Assembly: GCF_002409645.1 (NCBI RefSeq)
Contig: NZ_DHNR01000033.1
Span: 117,962-181,961 of the forward strand
Source of the DNA: Acetobacter sp. UBA5411
Lineage (GTDB): Bacteria > Pseudomonadota > Alphaproteobacteria > Acetobacterales > Acetobacteraceae
Reading direction: 5' to 3'
Length of the DNA: 64,000 nucleotides
Positions 1 through 11,394 of this stretch are shown piece by piece (the stretch's first letter is position 1; each line of letters starts with the position of its first letter). The translations under genes and the position numbers were made by a program. The notes beneath the pieces were generated by a model. The model had not been told where the DNA came from. It made no database searches and saw nothing but the letters and a program-made list of their open reading frames with translations.

Positions 1-2265
<2,265 letters not shown>

Positions 2266-2798
2266 GGCTCTTCCGTCATGTCACGGCCTGCACGGCCTGC
2301 TGTGGATAAGGACTGCTGCTGATAGCACAGGGTGCGCCCCGCTGTAAGGGCGCGCCGACGCCTCTCCCGGCGGCAAGGGCGGGCATGTCGAATGCGCGAA
2401 GGCTTTAATGGATCCAACCCGGCAAGCAGACGCCCGGGTTGCAATAATCTCGGGCCCTATTCGCAACGGCCTTATACCGCACCGCCTTTGCCCGTCCGGA
2501 ATCAGTCTGGATGCGGAGAGATGCCCTCCGGCTTCTTCCATCATTACTGAAAATGACGCTGGCCTAACTGCTCACACCCAGTGATCGCGGCACCTGCTGG
2601 CCGCCATTTCTCTCTCGCCCGAAAGACCTGCCTAACAGATTACGATCACCGTTCGCTGCCAACAAAACCACTATCCGTTAACTTTTTCACGGTACCTGAA
2701 CAGACAGCGTCAGCAAATTTTTTCTCTTTTCCGGCGAGTTTGACCGCCTTCTTCTCGGTGCAGCAAACCCCAAACACGCAAGAGTCAGGTTACGATTC
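2266..2798. promoter_or_regulatory. Intergenic region between divergent gyrA and the Hint-protein gene
   Basis: This 533-base stretch has no convincing gene; short open frames on both strands lack family features. It must hold the promoters for gyrA (leftward) and the giant repeat protein (rightward). I could not identify -10/-35 elements or an operator with confidence. The half next to the repeat-protein gene is more AT-rich than the gyrA side. Confidence 0.5.
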
Positions 2799-5700
2799 AT
2801 GACGGCTATCACCAGTGGCAATTCAGCGACCAACATCGCCGTCACTGCCGCTGATCCCCTGATTGTCGAACATGGAGCGACCGCCACAACTCCGACCATC
2901 AGCATTGGTGGTATCGCCGAGGTTTCGGGAGTCGTCGTTTCCGGAACCGTCCTGTCCGGCGGGTCCTTGCAGATCATGTCCGGGGGCGTGGCGAGCAACA
3001 CGACCATTTCCAGCCAAGGATTGGAAGTCGTTAGCAGTGGCGGCCTGGAATCCGGGGCGATCGTCCAGTCTTTCGGAATAATCGATATTGCCAGCGGGGG
3101 CGTGGCATCCGCCATCCAGCTCAATGCAGGCGCGGACCCGACTTATTACAACAGCAATGGCTATACGCCCGACGGCGCGAACGTCGTCAATCTGAGCTCC
3201 GCCGAGTCTGCCAGCGGGCCGCTCGCCGCAAAAGTCGAAAGTGGCGGACTATTAAACAGCGCCACGGTCGGCGATGCCTCAGTCATCGTTTCTTCTGGCG
3301 GAAGTGCTGCCAATATCATCATGCAGTCCGCCAACCTCAGTGGTCCGGCGTGGAACAACGGCGTCTATGCCCTTATCACGGTCAGTAGTGGGGGCTCCAT
3401 CTCCAACATCTCCGTCGGCGATAATGACGAGATTATCGAATATGGATCGGAGGCCAATATTACCATTGGGGGCAATGGCGCCACCAACCTTCCTGCTGGC
3501 TATTCAGGCGGCCGTGTAACCAACACCTATGATGCACTGGAATCTCCCACGGCGCTCGCCCGGAATGATACCGTTTCCAGTGGCGCCGCTCTCATGGTCT
3601 CCCAAGGCTCCGCTCTCGACACGACGGTTACCGATGGCGGCATATTCGTCATTACGTCAGGCATGGCTTCCGGTGTCACCATTACCACCAGCGATAGCGA
3701 TGCTGCCCTTGCCTCCCTGCAGGATGCTGAAGCGAATTTCGACGGAGGCACAACAAGTGACGTCACAGCCCATTACGCCTATCTACATGCCCACGGAGCC
3801 TCGACGACCGTCACTGGCGTCACGATAGATTCCAGCGGCTGGCTGAATGTTGACAGTCAAGGCACGGTCTTATCCACAACACTGACAGACGGCGCGTCTG
3901 CGACAGTCAGTGGCAGCGCACGCTTGGAGAGTGGCAGTGCTGCAGGAAACGGCACATCGCTCACTGTCTCAGGCGCGACCATCAGCGATTTCCAAATCAG
4001 CGACAGCGGCACGGCCACGGTCTCATCAGGCGGCTTACTGAAACAGACCATTCTCGATACGAACGCCTCAGCATCGGTCCTGTCTGGTGGGCAAACCGTT
4101 TCAACCACACTTTCAAGCAGCACTTCAGAAGAAGTTGCAAGCGGTGGCATGGCAACCGCCACGGACCTTCTGAGTGGCGCCATGCTTTCCATCGATGTCG
4201 GTGCAGGTTTTGCGGCGGATGGCACTGTGGTCAACAGTGGCGCTGCTTTCACTGTCAACTCTGGCGTTACAGCCCAAAACACCACCATTTCCCGTGGCGG
4301 AAACGTATTCGTCCTGTCAGGAGGGACGGTCAGCGCAACGATTCTGGCTTCAGCTGACACCAGCTCCGGTCAGGCGTACATGGATGTCGAAAGCGGCGCA
4401 ACGGCTTTCGACACACAGATCAATCCCGGCGCGATTGTTTACATAGAAAGCGGTGCTGTCGACAGCGACACCATTATAGGCGGCAGTCCCAGTGCGGTAC
4501 GGGCCCTTCAGGTCATGTTGGGGGGAACTTCCTACAATTTGCAGGTCCTGGAGGATGGTTTTCTCATTGCAGGTCAACAGGGAACGGCAGTCGAGCTTTA
4601 TAATCCCACGGCCTCCGGCAATCAGGCGACCCTTTACGTAGATGTCCACGCAACGGAATATGGTGGCGTTGTAAAAGATGGTGGCAAGCAAATTCTCTAC
4701 GGCGTTGTCAGTGGCCTGACGGTCTCAAACGGCGGCGTGCAGAACATCCTGTCCGTGGCCCTGGTGCCCACGCAGGCTTCGGCTGTTGGCGATATTATCG
4801 ATTCGGGCGGTCAGGTCCTTCAGGATGGTGGCTATGTCGAAAACGCCGTCATTTCTTCCGGCGGCATTCTCTCGCAAACTTCTGGAATCGCCTCCCAATA
4901 TGGCGGCGTTGCCATAGCGACACAGATCATGGATGGCGGATCAGCCATCATCGGCACCATTGGCTCGGCAACCGTTGTTTCATCGGGCGGCACGGAAGTC
5001 ATCCAGTCCGGTGGCCTCGAAAGCGGTGGCACAGTCAGCGGCGGTCTTCTGACCATCAGTTCCGGCGGCTCGGCCGTTCACACCACCATCTATGACGGCG
5101 GATTGGCCGTAGTCTCCAATGGTGGTGTGATCAGCAACACGAATCTGTCCGGACCTACCGACACACAGGCGCAAAACACCACCTTATGGATCAGTTCCGG
5201 TGGATCGGCCTATGGTACGACTGTGTTCCACGACCAAATGATCGTTGATTCAGGAGCCTACGCTTCCGGCATCACACTCGATCAGGCGGGCATGACCATC
5301 AGCGGTGCGGTTGATGATCTGACAGTCAATGCTCAGAACAGCAATTATTATGGCGTATTTGTTGAAGGTGGCACCGTTTCCAGCGCAACGATACTGAGCG
5401 GCGCCGGTATCGCTGTCTCGGACAACGGCTCGATCCATAATGATACAATCGGAAGCAACAGCATGGAGTTGCTGCTTTCTTCCAACGGCGGAGGAGCGAC
5501 ATCCTATGATGCTGACATCCTGTCCGGCGGCCTGCTTTCCGCATATAACGAGGATGTCACTGTCATTTCCGCGACTGTCGAAGGCGGTGGAAAGCTTCGG
5601 GTCACCCAGAACGCCGTAGCAAACGCCGCGTCTGTCAGCGGCACGATGGCAGTCGATAGCAACGGCTCCGCCATTGACACACAGATTTTGGCTGGTGGCA

Positions 5701-8700
5701 TGTTTACGGTGGGCGATCCCTCTCTTAGCGAGAACGCGATCATCTCCTCCGGCGGAACGATGATCCTCTCCTCCGGTGGCATCGGTAGTAACACGCTGGT
5801 GCAAGCCGGTGGACAGGAAACCGTATCGTCAGGAAGCGTTGAGAGCGGCGGTACGGTCAGCGGCGGGCTGCTGACCGTCAGTTCCGGTGGATCCACCGCC
5901 AGCGTCACCTTGTCGGCCACCACAGTCGTCCCTGTGCTGCTTGTGGAAAATGGAGGATCCGTCTCCGGCACTCTCGTTACACAATCTGCCGTTGCGGTCA
6001 TTAGCGGTCTCGCCGCAAACACTACCGTCTATGAAGGCGGTAACCTCAGAGTGGGTTCTCAGGGCGTCACCAGCGACACATTCATCAGCGGCCCTTCAGA
6101 CACAGAGTCAACACATCCCGGCTTGTGGGTTAGCGCAGGGGGATCAGCCTGCGACACCACCGTCTTCCACGACACAATGGTTCTCGATGCGGACGCTCAG
6201 GCTTCCGGCATTACGCTCAATGATGCGGGAATGACCGTCAAGGGAACGGTTGATGACATAACAATCAACTATCAGAATTCTGCTGTTCCTGCATATGGTC
6301 TGTTTATCGATGGCGGAACCGTATCCGGTGTCACTGGATCCCAGGCCCATATTGAAGTTTACGATAATGGTTCGATTTATAACGATAAAATCGAAAGCGG
6401 CAGCGTAGAATACGTCTACAGCGCCAGTGGCGCTGGAACATCGTATGACGCCGATATCCAGTCCGGCGGGCGTCTTTCCACGTTCAATGCGGGCGCGCAG
6501 GTCATTTCCGCAACAGTTGAAGTCGGAGGAACGTTTCAGGTCAAGGATCAGGCGCTGGCAGACAACGCTTTTGTTAGCGGTACGATGACCATAAACAGCA
6601 ACGGCTCCGCCACCGACACACAGATTCTGGCAGGGGGCCAGTTCATGGTTGGAAGTGGGTCGCTAAGCGAGAACGCTGTTGTCTCTGCCAGTGGGGTGAT
6701 GACCGTTTCCTCCGGCGGTGTCGGCAGCGCCACGCTGGTGCGGTCGGGTGGCACGGAAACCGTGCTGGCCAATGGCCTCGAAAGTGGTGGCGCGGTTAGT
6801 GGGGGCACCCTCATTGTGGCGAGCGGGGCGAGCGCCAGCTCAACGCTGGTCGCCGACAATGGTATCGCACTGGTCTCCGGTTCCACGACTTCCGATACCA
6901 TCAGTGGCGGGCAGGAAATTGTCTCATCGGGTGGCAGCGCGTCTGACGCCACCATCGAGGGCGGCGGCACGCTCACCGTGCTCGATCAGGCGCAGGCCAG
7001 CACCGTCGCCGTGGCGAGCGGCACGCTTGCCCTCAGCGGCGCTGGTGCTTCCGCCACGTCCGTAACTCTCGATCCCGACGGCCAGATCACCCTCGCCGAC
7101 GGGGCTGTTCTCAGCGGCGACGCCTACAGCGCCGGCACCATCACCGCGCAGGATGGAGGCACCTTCGAGAGCGCCACCCTCTCTGACGGCGCTCAGGCAG
7201 GGGCGACCTCCGGTGGCACGCTCTCCGCCGTCACCGTGCAGTCGGGGGCCCAGCTTACCATCTCCTCCGGCGGTGTCGGCAGCGCCACGCAGGTGCAGTC
7301 CGGCGGCACGGAAACCGTGCTCGCCAGTGGTCTCGAGAGCGGCGGCAGCATCAGTGGGGGCACCCTTGTCGTGTCTTCCGGTGGATCGGCTTTCGATGTT
7401 TCAGTGACCGCCGCTTCATCATCCGTGATGCTGGTTGTGGAAAGCGGCGGCCTGCTGTCTAGCGTGACCGTCGCAGCCTCCGCTGTAGCGAATATTACGG
7501 GAAGCGCCGTTTCCACCACAGTTCATGATGATGGCGTCGTCGCGGTGACCTCCGGAGGAGTGGCCAGCAATACAGTCGTCAGCGGTTCCACCAATCCGGA
7601 AGGGAACAACGACAGTTTCTGGGTCAGCGCCGGAGGAACCGCCTACAGGACGAGCGTGTCTCATGACATCATGGTCGTTGATACGGGTGGACTCGCTTCC
7701 GGCGTCACCCTGACGGACGCGGGCCTCATCCTTCAGGGTTCGGCTGATAATCTGACGTTCAGTGAAGCGAACGTCAGTGACTACGCCGTCTATGTCGATG
7801 GCGGAACGGTCACAAATCTCACGACATCGAACAAAGCCACACTCGTTCTTGACGAGAACGGCGCGATTTCCGGCAATACGATTGCGACTGGCGGTACGGA
7901 AAGTATCTACGGTCTGTCCGGTTCTGGCGGCACCGTGTCTGGCATCGACATCCAGATCGACGGCATGCTGTCCGCCAGTGGCGACAACGTCGACATTGTG
8001 TCAGTGACGGTTGCGATGGAGGGACAGCTCCATATCACCAGCGGCGCTCTGGTGAGCAGTGCGTCTGTCAGCGGCGGCACAATGTACGTCGCCGACAACG
8101 GCACAACCCGCGATACGCAGATTCTGCCCAACGGATATCTCACGCTGGGCGATGGGGGTCTCAGCGAGGAGACGACTCTCTCTTCAACCGGAATGATGAC
8201 CGTCTCATCCGGCGCCATTGGCAGCGATACGCTTGTAGAAGCCGGCGCGAATGAAATCGTTCAGGCCGGTGGACTTGAAAGTGGCGGCACGGTCAGTGGT
8301 GATCTGCTACTTCATGGCAGCGGGGCAAAGGGTGCGCAGATCAGCCTGCTCGACAGCGGCATGCTGGATGTCGCAGGCAGCGCCGTCATTTCCGGACTGA
8401 ACGCCACCAACGGCACAATCCGCGTGGAAACCAAAGCGGAAATCGATGACATTGCGATCCAGAGTGGCACACTCACGGTCACCAGTTCCAGCATTGTTTC
8501 CAGCGGCTCGCTGTCCGGAAGCGCCTCTTTTACTCTTGCGTCCAGTGCTTTCGCCCAGGATCTGACCCTGACAAGCGGTACGGTCACCAGCGTGACAGGC
8601 GGGGCGCTTCTCAGTGCGACACGACTGGCGTCTGATACCATCACCACCATCATCTCAGCCGGCTCGGGCTACGACCTGACGGTGTCCGGTGGACAGCTCA

Positions 8701-10352
8701 TCGTCTCGGGAGGTGGGCTTGTCAGCGCAGCGACGGTCACTGACCTAGGCGACACCCATGTCTATGGCGGCCAGGTTTCCAGCGTCACGCTTGCAGGCGG
8801 CACGATGGAGATTGATGACGACGGCTCCGCCATCGCCACACAGGTTCAGTCCGGGGGGCAGTTCGCGGTCGGTGATCCCTCCATCAGCGAGAACGCAGTT
8901 GTCTCTTCCGGTGGTGTGATGACCGTCTCCTCGGGGGGTATCGGCAGCAACACGCTTGTGGAATCCGGTGGACAGGAAATTATCTTTTCCGGAAGCCTAG
9001 AGAGTGGTGGCACCGTCAGTGGCGGGCAGGAAATCGTCTCATCGGGCGGCAGCACGGCTGACGCCACCATCGAAGGCGGCGGCACGCTCACCGTGCTCGA
9101 TCAGGCGCAGGCCAATACCGTCGCCGTGGCGAGCGGCACGCTCGCGCTGAGCGGCACTGGTGCCTCTGCCACCTCCGTCACGCTCGACACCGACGGCCAG
9201 ATCACCCTCGCCGACGGGGCTGTCCTCAACGGCAGCACCTACAGCGCTGGCACCATCACCGCACAGGATGGTGGCACCTTCGAGAACGCCACCCTCTCTG
9301 GGACTGCTCAGGCCGGGGCGACCTCTGGCGGCACGCTTTCCGCCGTCACCGTGCAGTCCGGCGCGCAACTGACCGTCTCCTCCGGCGGTGTCGGACAGGG
9401 AGTAATCGTTAATTCCGGTGCGGCTTTACAGGCTGAAGCGGATGCCACTGTCGACAATACGACAATCGGTAGCGGTGCCCTGCTCCGGATTGATAGCGCC
9501 ACAATCAACAGTGATACGAATCTGACGTCCGGTGGGTCCATCGAACTACTGAATACGTCATGGTCCGAAACGGACACCATCAGTTTTACCGACGACATTC
9601 TGACGATTGATGATAATGGCACAGAGATCATCATCAATCTGTCTGCGGCTGACGATGTCTACCTCACCAAGGACTTTGTCCTGTCACAGGCAGATACGGA
9701 CCCGCTTTACGCCAACAGCAATGATATTCTCGTCACGCTCGCACCCGTAGCCTGTTTCTGCCGGGGCACCCTGATCGACACAGAATTCGGTCCGATGCTG
9801 ATTGAAAACATTCTGGAAGGAACAGGTATTCTAACGCTTGGTGGTGTAGAAGCGCTAAGATGGAAAGGCGTCAGACGCTATAGCCACAGGCAGATGGCTC
9901 TTGGCGTGGAACTGCGGCCTCTGGTCATAAAGGCTGATGCGCTGGGTGAGGGTCGTCCCCGTCGGGACCTTCGTGTTTCACAACTGCACATGCTTTACAT
10001 TGATGGTCTGTTCATCCCGGCTGCAGCCCTGATCAATGATCGCACCATCTTCATTGAGCAGAATTATTCAGAGATGGACTATTATCATCTCGATATCGGC
10101 ACCCAGAACATCATTTTTTCTGAAGGTGTGGCGACAGAATCCCTGACGGACGACGATGCATCACGCCGTGGTTTCGATAATTATGACCAGCATGTCGCCG
10201 CCCTGCCCTCTTCTGCTGATATGGTCATGGCTGCCCCGTTGATAAGGGAAGGCGAAGTCATCGCAACACTTCAGGCACGCTATGCATGGCGTGCCGCCAT
10301 CCTTGACATTCCTTTGCAGCGGGTGCCTGAAAACGATCTTCTCTTTCTTTAA
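2799..10352 (+). CDS. Giant AIDA-type repeat protein with C-terminal Hint domain
   Basis: The product is 2517 residues, probably a surface or secreted adhesin-like protein. Residues about 30-2250 are short repeats of the AIDA/autotransporter-passenger type, with units such as VSSGG, GGTVSGG and GGLESGG, predicting a long beta-solenoid rich in Gly, Ser, Thr and Ala. Three copies of a module of roughly 280 residues start near nt 5030, 5960 and 7440, and a 377-base segment is duplicated at 6901 and 9016. Residues about 2317-2470 form a Hint_2-like domain starting at Cys2319 (ACFCRGTLID). The usual SPxHR-like block reads VSQLHMLY, and the later conserved His-Asp/Glu pair appears as GTQNII, so autoprocessing is uncertain. 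I see no Sec signal peptide, autotransporter barrel or transporter gene beside it. Acetic acid bacteria often carry such proteins; their function is not known to me. Confidence 0.88.
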   Translation: MTAITSGNSATNIAVTAADPLIVEHGATATTPTISIGGIAEVSGVVVSGTVLSGGSLQIMSGGVASNTTISSQGLEVVSSGGLESGAIVQSFGIIDIASGGVASAIQLNAGADPTYYNSNGYTPDGANVVNLSSAESASGPLAAKVESGGLLNSATVGDASVIVSSGGSAANIIMQSANLSGPAWNNGVYALITVSSGGSISNISVGDNDEIIEYGSEANITIGGNGATNLPAGYSGGRVTNTYDALESPTALARNDTVSSGAALMVSQGSALDTTVTDGGIFVITSGMASGVTITTSDSDAALASLQDAEANFDGGTTSDVTAHYAYLHAHGASTTVTGVTIDSSGWLNVDSQGTVLSTTLTDGASATVSGSARLESGSAAGNGTSLTVSGATISDFQISDSGTATVSSGGLLKQTILDTNASASVLSGGQTVSTTLSSSTSEEVASGGMATATDLLSGAMLSIDVGAGFAADGTVVNSGAAFTVNSGVTAQNTTISRGGNVFVLSGGTVSATILASADTSSGQAYMDVESGATAFDTQINPGAIVYIESGAVDSDTIIGGSPSAVRALQVMLGGTSYNLQVLEDGFLIAGQQGTAVELYNPTASGNQATLYVDVHATEYGGVVKDGGKQILYGVVSGLTVSNGGVQNILSVALVPTQASAVGDIIDSGGQVLQDGGYVENAVISSGGILSQTSGIASQYGGVAIATQIMDGGSAIIGTIGSATVVSSGGTEVIQSGGLESGGTVSGGLLTISSGGSAVHTTIYDGGLAVVSNGGVISNTNLSGPTDTQAQNTTLWISSGGSAYGTTVFHDQMIVDSGAYASGITLDQAGMTISGAVDDLTVNAQNSNYYGVFVEGGTVSSATILSGAGIAVSDNGSIHNDTIGSNSMELLLSSNGGGATSYDADILSGGLLSAYNEDVTVISATVEGGGKLRVTQNAVANAASVSGTMAVDSNGSAIDTQILAGGMFTVGDPSLSENAIISSGGTMILSSGGIGSNTLVQAGGQETVSSGSVESGGTVSGGLLTVSSGGSTASVTLSATTVVPVLLVENGGSVSGTLVTQSAVAVISGLAANTTVYEGGNLRVGSQGVTSDTFISGPSDTESTHPGLWVSAGGSACDTTVFHDTMVLDADAQASGITLNDAGMTVKGTVDDITINYQNSAVPAYGLFIDGGTVSGVTGSQAHIEVYDNGSIYNDKIESGSVEYVYSASGAGTSYDADIQSGGRLSTFNAGAQVISATVEVGGTFQVKDQALADNAFVSGTMTINSNGSATDTQILAGGQFMVGSGSLSENAVVSASGVMTVSSGGVGSATLVRSGGTETVLANGLESGGAVSGGTLIVASGASASSTLVADNGIALVSGSTTSDTISGGQEIVSSGGSASDATIEGGGTLTVLDQAQASTVAVASGTLALSGAGASATSVTLDPDGQITLADGAVLSGDAYSAGTITAQDGGTFESATLSDGAQAGATSGGTLSAVTVQSGAQLTISSGGVGSATQVQSGGTETVLASGLESGGSISGGTLVVSSGGSAFDVSVTAASSSVMLVVESGGLLSSVTVAASAVANITGSAVSTTVHDDGVVAVTSGGVASNTVVSGSTNPEGNNDSFWVSAGGTAYRTSVSHDIMVVDTGGLASGVTLTDAGLILQGSADNLTFSEANVSDYAVYVDGGTVTNLTTSNKATLVLDENGAISGNTIATGGTESIYGLSGSGGTVSGIDIQIDGMLSASGDNVDIVSVTVAMEGQLHITSGALVSSASVSGGTMYVADNGTTRDTQILPNGYLTLGDGGLSEETTLSSTGMMTVSSGAIGSDTLVEAGANEIVQAGGLESGGTVSGDLLLHGSGAKGAQISLLDSGMLDVAGSAVISGLNATNGTIRVETKAEIDDIAIQSGTLTVTSSSIVSSGSLSGSASFTLASSAFAQDLTLTSGTVTSVTGGALLSATRLASDTITTIISAGSGYDLTVSGGQLIVSGGGLVSAATVTDLGDTHVYGGQVSSVTLAGGTMEIDDDGSAIATQVQSGGQFAVGDPSISENAVVSSGGVMTVSSGGIGSNTLVESGGQEIIFSGSLESGGTVSGGQEIVSSGGSTADATIEGGGTLTVLDQAQANTVAVASGTLALSGTGASATSVTLDTDGQITLADGAVLNGSTYSAGTITAQDGGTFENATLSGTAQAGATSGGTLSAVTVQSGAQLTVSSGGVGQGVIVNSGAALQAEADATVDNTTIGSGALLRIDSATINSDTNLTSGGSIELLNTSWSETDTISFTDDILTIDDNGTEIIINLSAADDVYLTKDFVLSQADTDPLYANSNDILVTLAPVACFCRGTLIDTEFGPMLIENILEGTGILTLGGVEALRWKGVRRYSHRQMALGVELRPLVIKADALGEGRPRRDLRVSQLHMLYIDGLFIPAAALINDRTIFIEQNYSEMDYYHLDIGTQNIIFSEGVATESLTDDDASRRGFDNYDQHVAALPSSADMVMAAPLIREGEVIATLQARYAWRAAILDIPLQRVPENDLLFL
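6901..7277 (+). repeat. Long direct repeat inside the Hint-protein gene, copy 1
   Basis: This coding segment (beginning GGQEIVSSGGS, ending in SSGGVG) recurs at 9016 with the same spacing throughout. The offset is 2115 bases, exactly 705 codons, so there are no net insertions or deletions. Differences are scattered substitutions, suggesting a recent tandem-type duplication or gene conversion. Confidence 0.9.
9016..9392 (+). repeat. Long direct repeat inside the Hint-protein gene, copy 2
   Basis: Second copy of the segment at 6901, in frame and at a constant offset of 2115 bases. It lies directly before the non-repetitive linker and Hint domain. Short-read assemblies could collapse or swap these copies. 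Confidence 0.9.
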
Positions 10353-10428
10353 AAGATCATTTCGCAATCAGGGTCAGCGCAACAAAGTTTCCTGAAAAGA
10401 ACTCAAACAAGAACATTCATGAGAAATA

Positions 10429-10447
10429 ATCCCTGTATAGCAGGGAT
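10429..10447. terminator. Short hairpin between convergent genes
   Basis: The perfect arms ATCCCTG and CAGGGAT flank a five-base loop. It lies between the end of the Hint-protein gene and the end of the minus-strand secreted-protein gene. The minus-strand side is followed by ATTATTTC, so it may be a weak two-way terminator. There is no long T tract. Confidence 0.45.
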
Positions 10448-10466
10448 ATTTCAGACAGAGCCTATC

Positions 10467-10865
10467 TCACCGTTTTGAAGATGAGGTCGGCACATGTTCG
10501 CTCTTGTAAGACTGCGGTTCAACAGCCTTTGCAATATGCGGCAAAGTCGGTGCATCCGGGGCATTACGCGGCGTCAGTACGGATCGATAGGGACCACCAA
10601 TCCGCTCCGGGCGGGAAGACCGTGTATTGCCGCTCTTTTCCGACGTGTCAGAAGGCGTCGTCTGGATTGCCCCTGTCGGTCGCATGGATCTTGAAGAGCC
10701 GCTCTGACGATAGCCCTCGGTCCGGCTGGCCGTCGAGGACGCACGCCCATTATAGCGGCTCTGCGCATCCGCAACATTGGACTGGAACACCATGCCAGAG
10801 ATCAGAACCAGACCTGAAAGCAACCCGGCAAAAGAGCTGTTTTTCAAAATACGTTCGCACGCCAT
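10467..10865 (-). CDS. Small secreted, Ser/Arg/Pro-rich protein of unknown function
   Basis: The 132-residue product has an N-terminal signal peptide: a charged start, a hydrophobic core FAGLLSGLVLISGMVF, and a likely cleavage after ADA or AQS near residue 36. The mature part is low-complexity and rich in Ser, Arg, Thr and Pro, with no domain I recognise. I chose ATG 10865 because it places the signal peptide at the N-terminus and follows the ribH stop by only 19 bases; the longer frame upstream would overlap ribH. It is therefore probably the last gene of the riboflavin operon and may be co-transcribed, although nothing in the protein suggests a role in flavin synthesis. Confidence 0.7.
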   Translation of the reverse strand: MACERILKNSSFAGLLSGLVLISGMVFQSNVADAQSRYNGRASSTASRTEGYRQSGSSRSMRPTGAIQTTPSDTSEKSGNTRSSRPERIGGPYRSVLTPRNAPDAPTLPHIAKAVEPQSYKSEHVPTSSSKR

Positions 10866-10884
10866 GATGTTCCGCTTCCCTGTT

Positions 10885-11367
10885 TCAGCCCTTGATACGA
10901 CGCAGCAGCGCAATCGACTCAACACAGGCGGCAGCAGCTTCACGCCCCTTGTTGTGCTCATCCGCACGCGAACGGGACACAGCCTGAACCTCGGTATAGG
11001 TCGTGAGGATACCGAACGCGATCGGTGTTTCCGTCGCCAGCGAAGCCTGCTGGATACCGACCGTCGCACCAAGGCTGATAAACTCGAAATGCGCCGTGTC
11101 ACCCTTGATGACGCAACCGAGACAGATCACGCCTTCATATTTACCGGTCTTCGCCAGTGTCTGAGCCAGCAGTGGCAGCTCGAACGCACCCGGCGCGAGG
11201 AACACATCCTCATCCGCAACTGAAATGCCATGCTCGCCCAGCCACTCGATGGAACCGTTACGCAGACCGCCTGTCACGTCCTCATTGAAACGGCTTACAA
11301 CCAGCGCCAGACGCGGAGCCGGTGTCAGGTGAAGGGAAGGCATGGATTCAGGAGAACGTGTGCTCAT
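10885..11367 (-). CDS. ribH: 6,7-dimethyl-8-ribityllumazine synthase
   Basis: Lumazine synthase condenses 5-amino-6-ribitylaminouracil with 3,4-dihydroxy-2-butanone 4-phosphate, the penultimate step of riboflavin synthesis. The 160-residue product is of normal length. Family blocks are RLALVVSRFN at the N-terminus, the GAFELPLLAQTL segment, the CVIKGDTAHFEF loop and the late FGILTTYTEVQA region. Its second substrate is made by ribBA directly upstream, and its product is used by ribE. It lies third from the end of a minus-strand operon controlled by the FMN riboswitch near 14445. Confidence 0.97.
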   Translation of the reverse strand: MSTRSPESMPSLHLTPAPRLALVVSRFNEDVTGGLRNGSIEWLGEHGISVADEDVFLAPGAFELPLLAQTLAKTGKYEGVICLGCVIKGDTAHFEFISLGATVGIQQASLATETPIAFGILTTYTEVQAVSRSRADEHNKGREAAAACVESIALLRRIKG

Positions 11368-11394
11368 GTCAGAGAAAAACCTTTTCGAAGAAAA

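Noticed and set aside
2799..10352. Dense short repeats resembling a repeat array or CRISPR
   Set aside because: The repeats are in-frame coding units of variable sequence with no constant repeat plus unique spacer pattern and no cas genes nearby.
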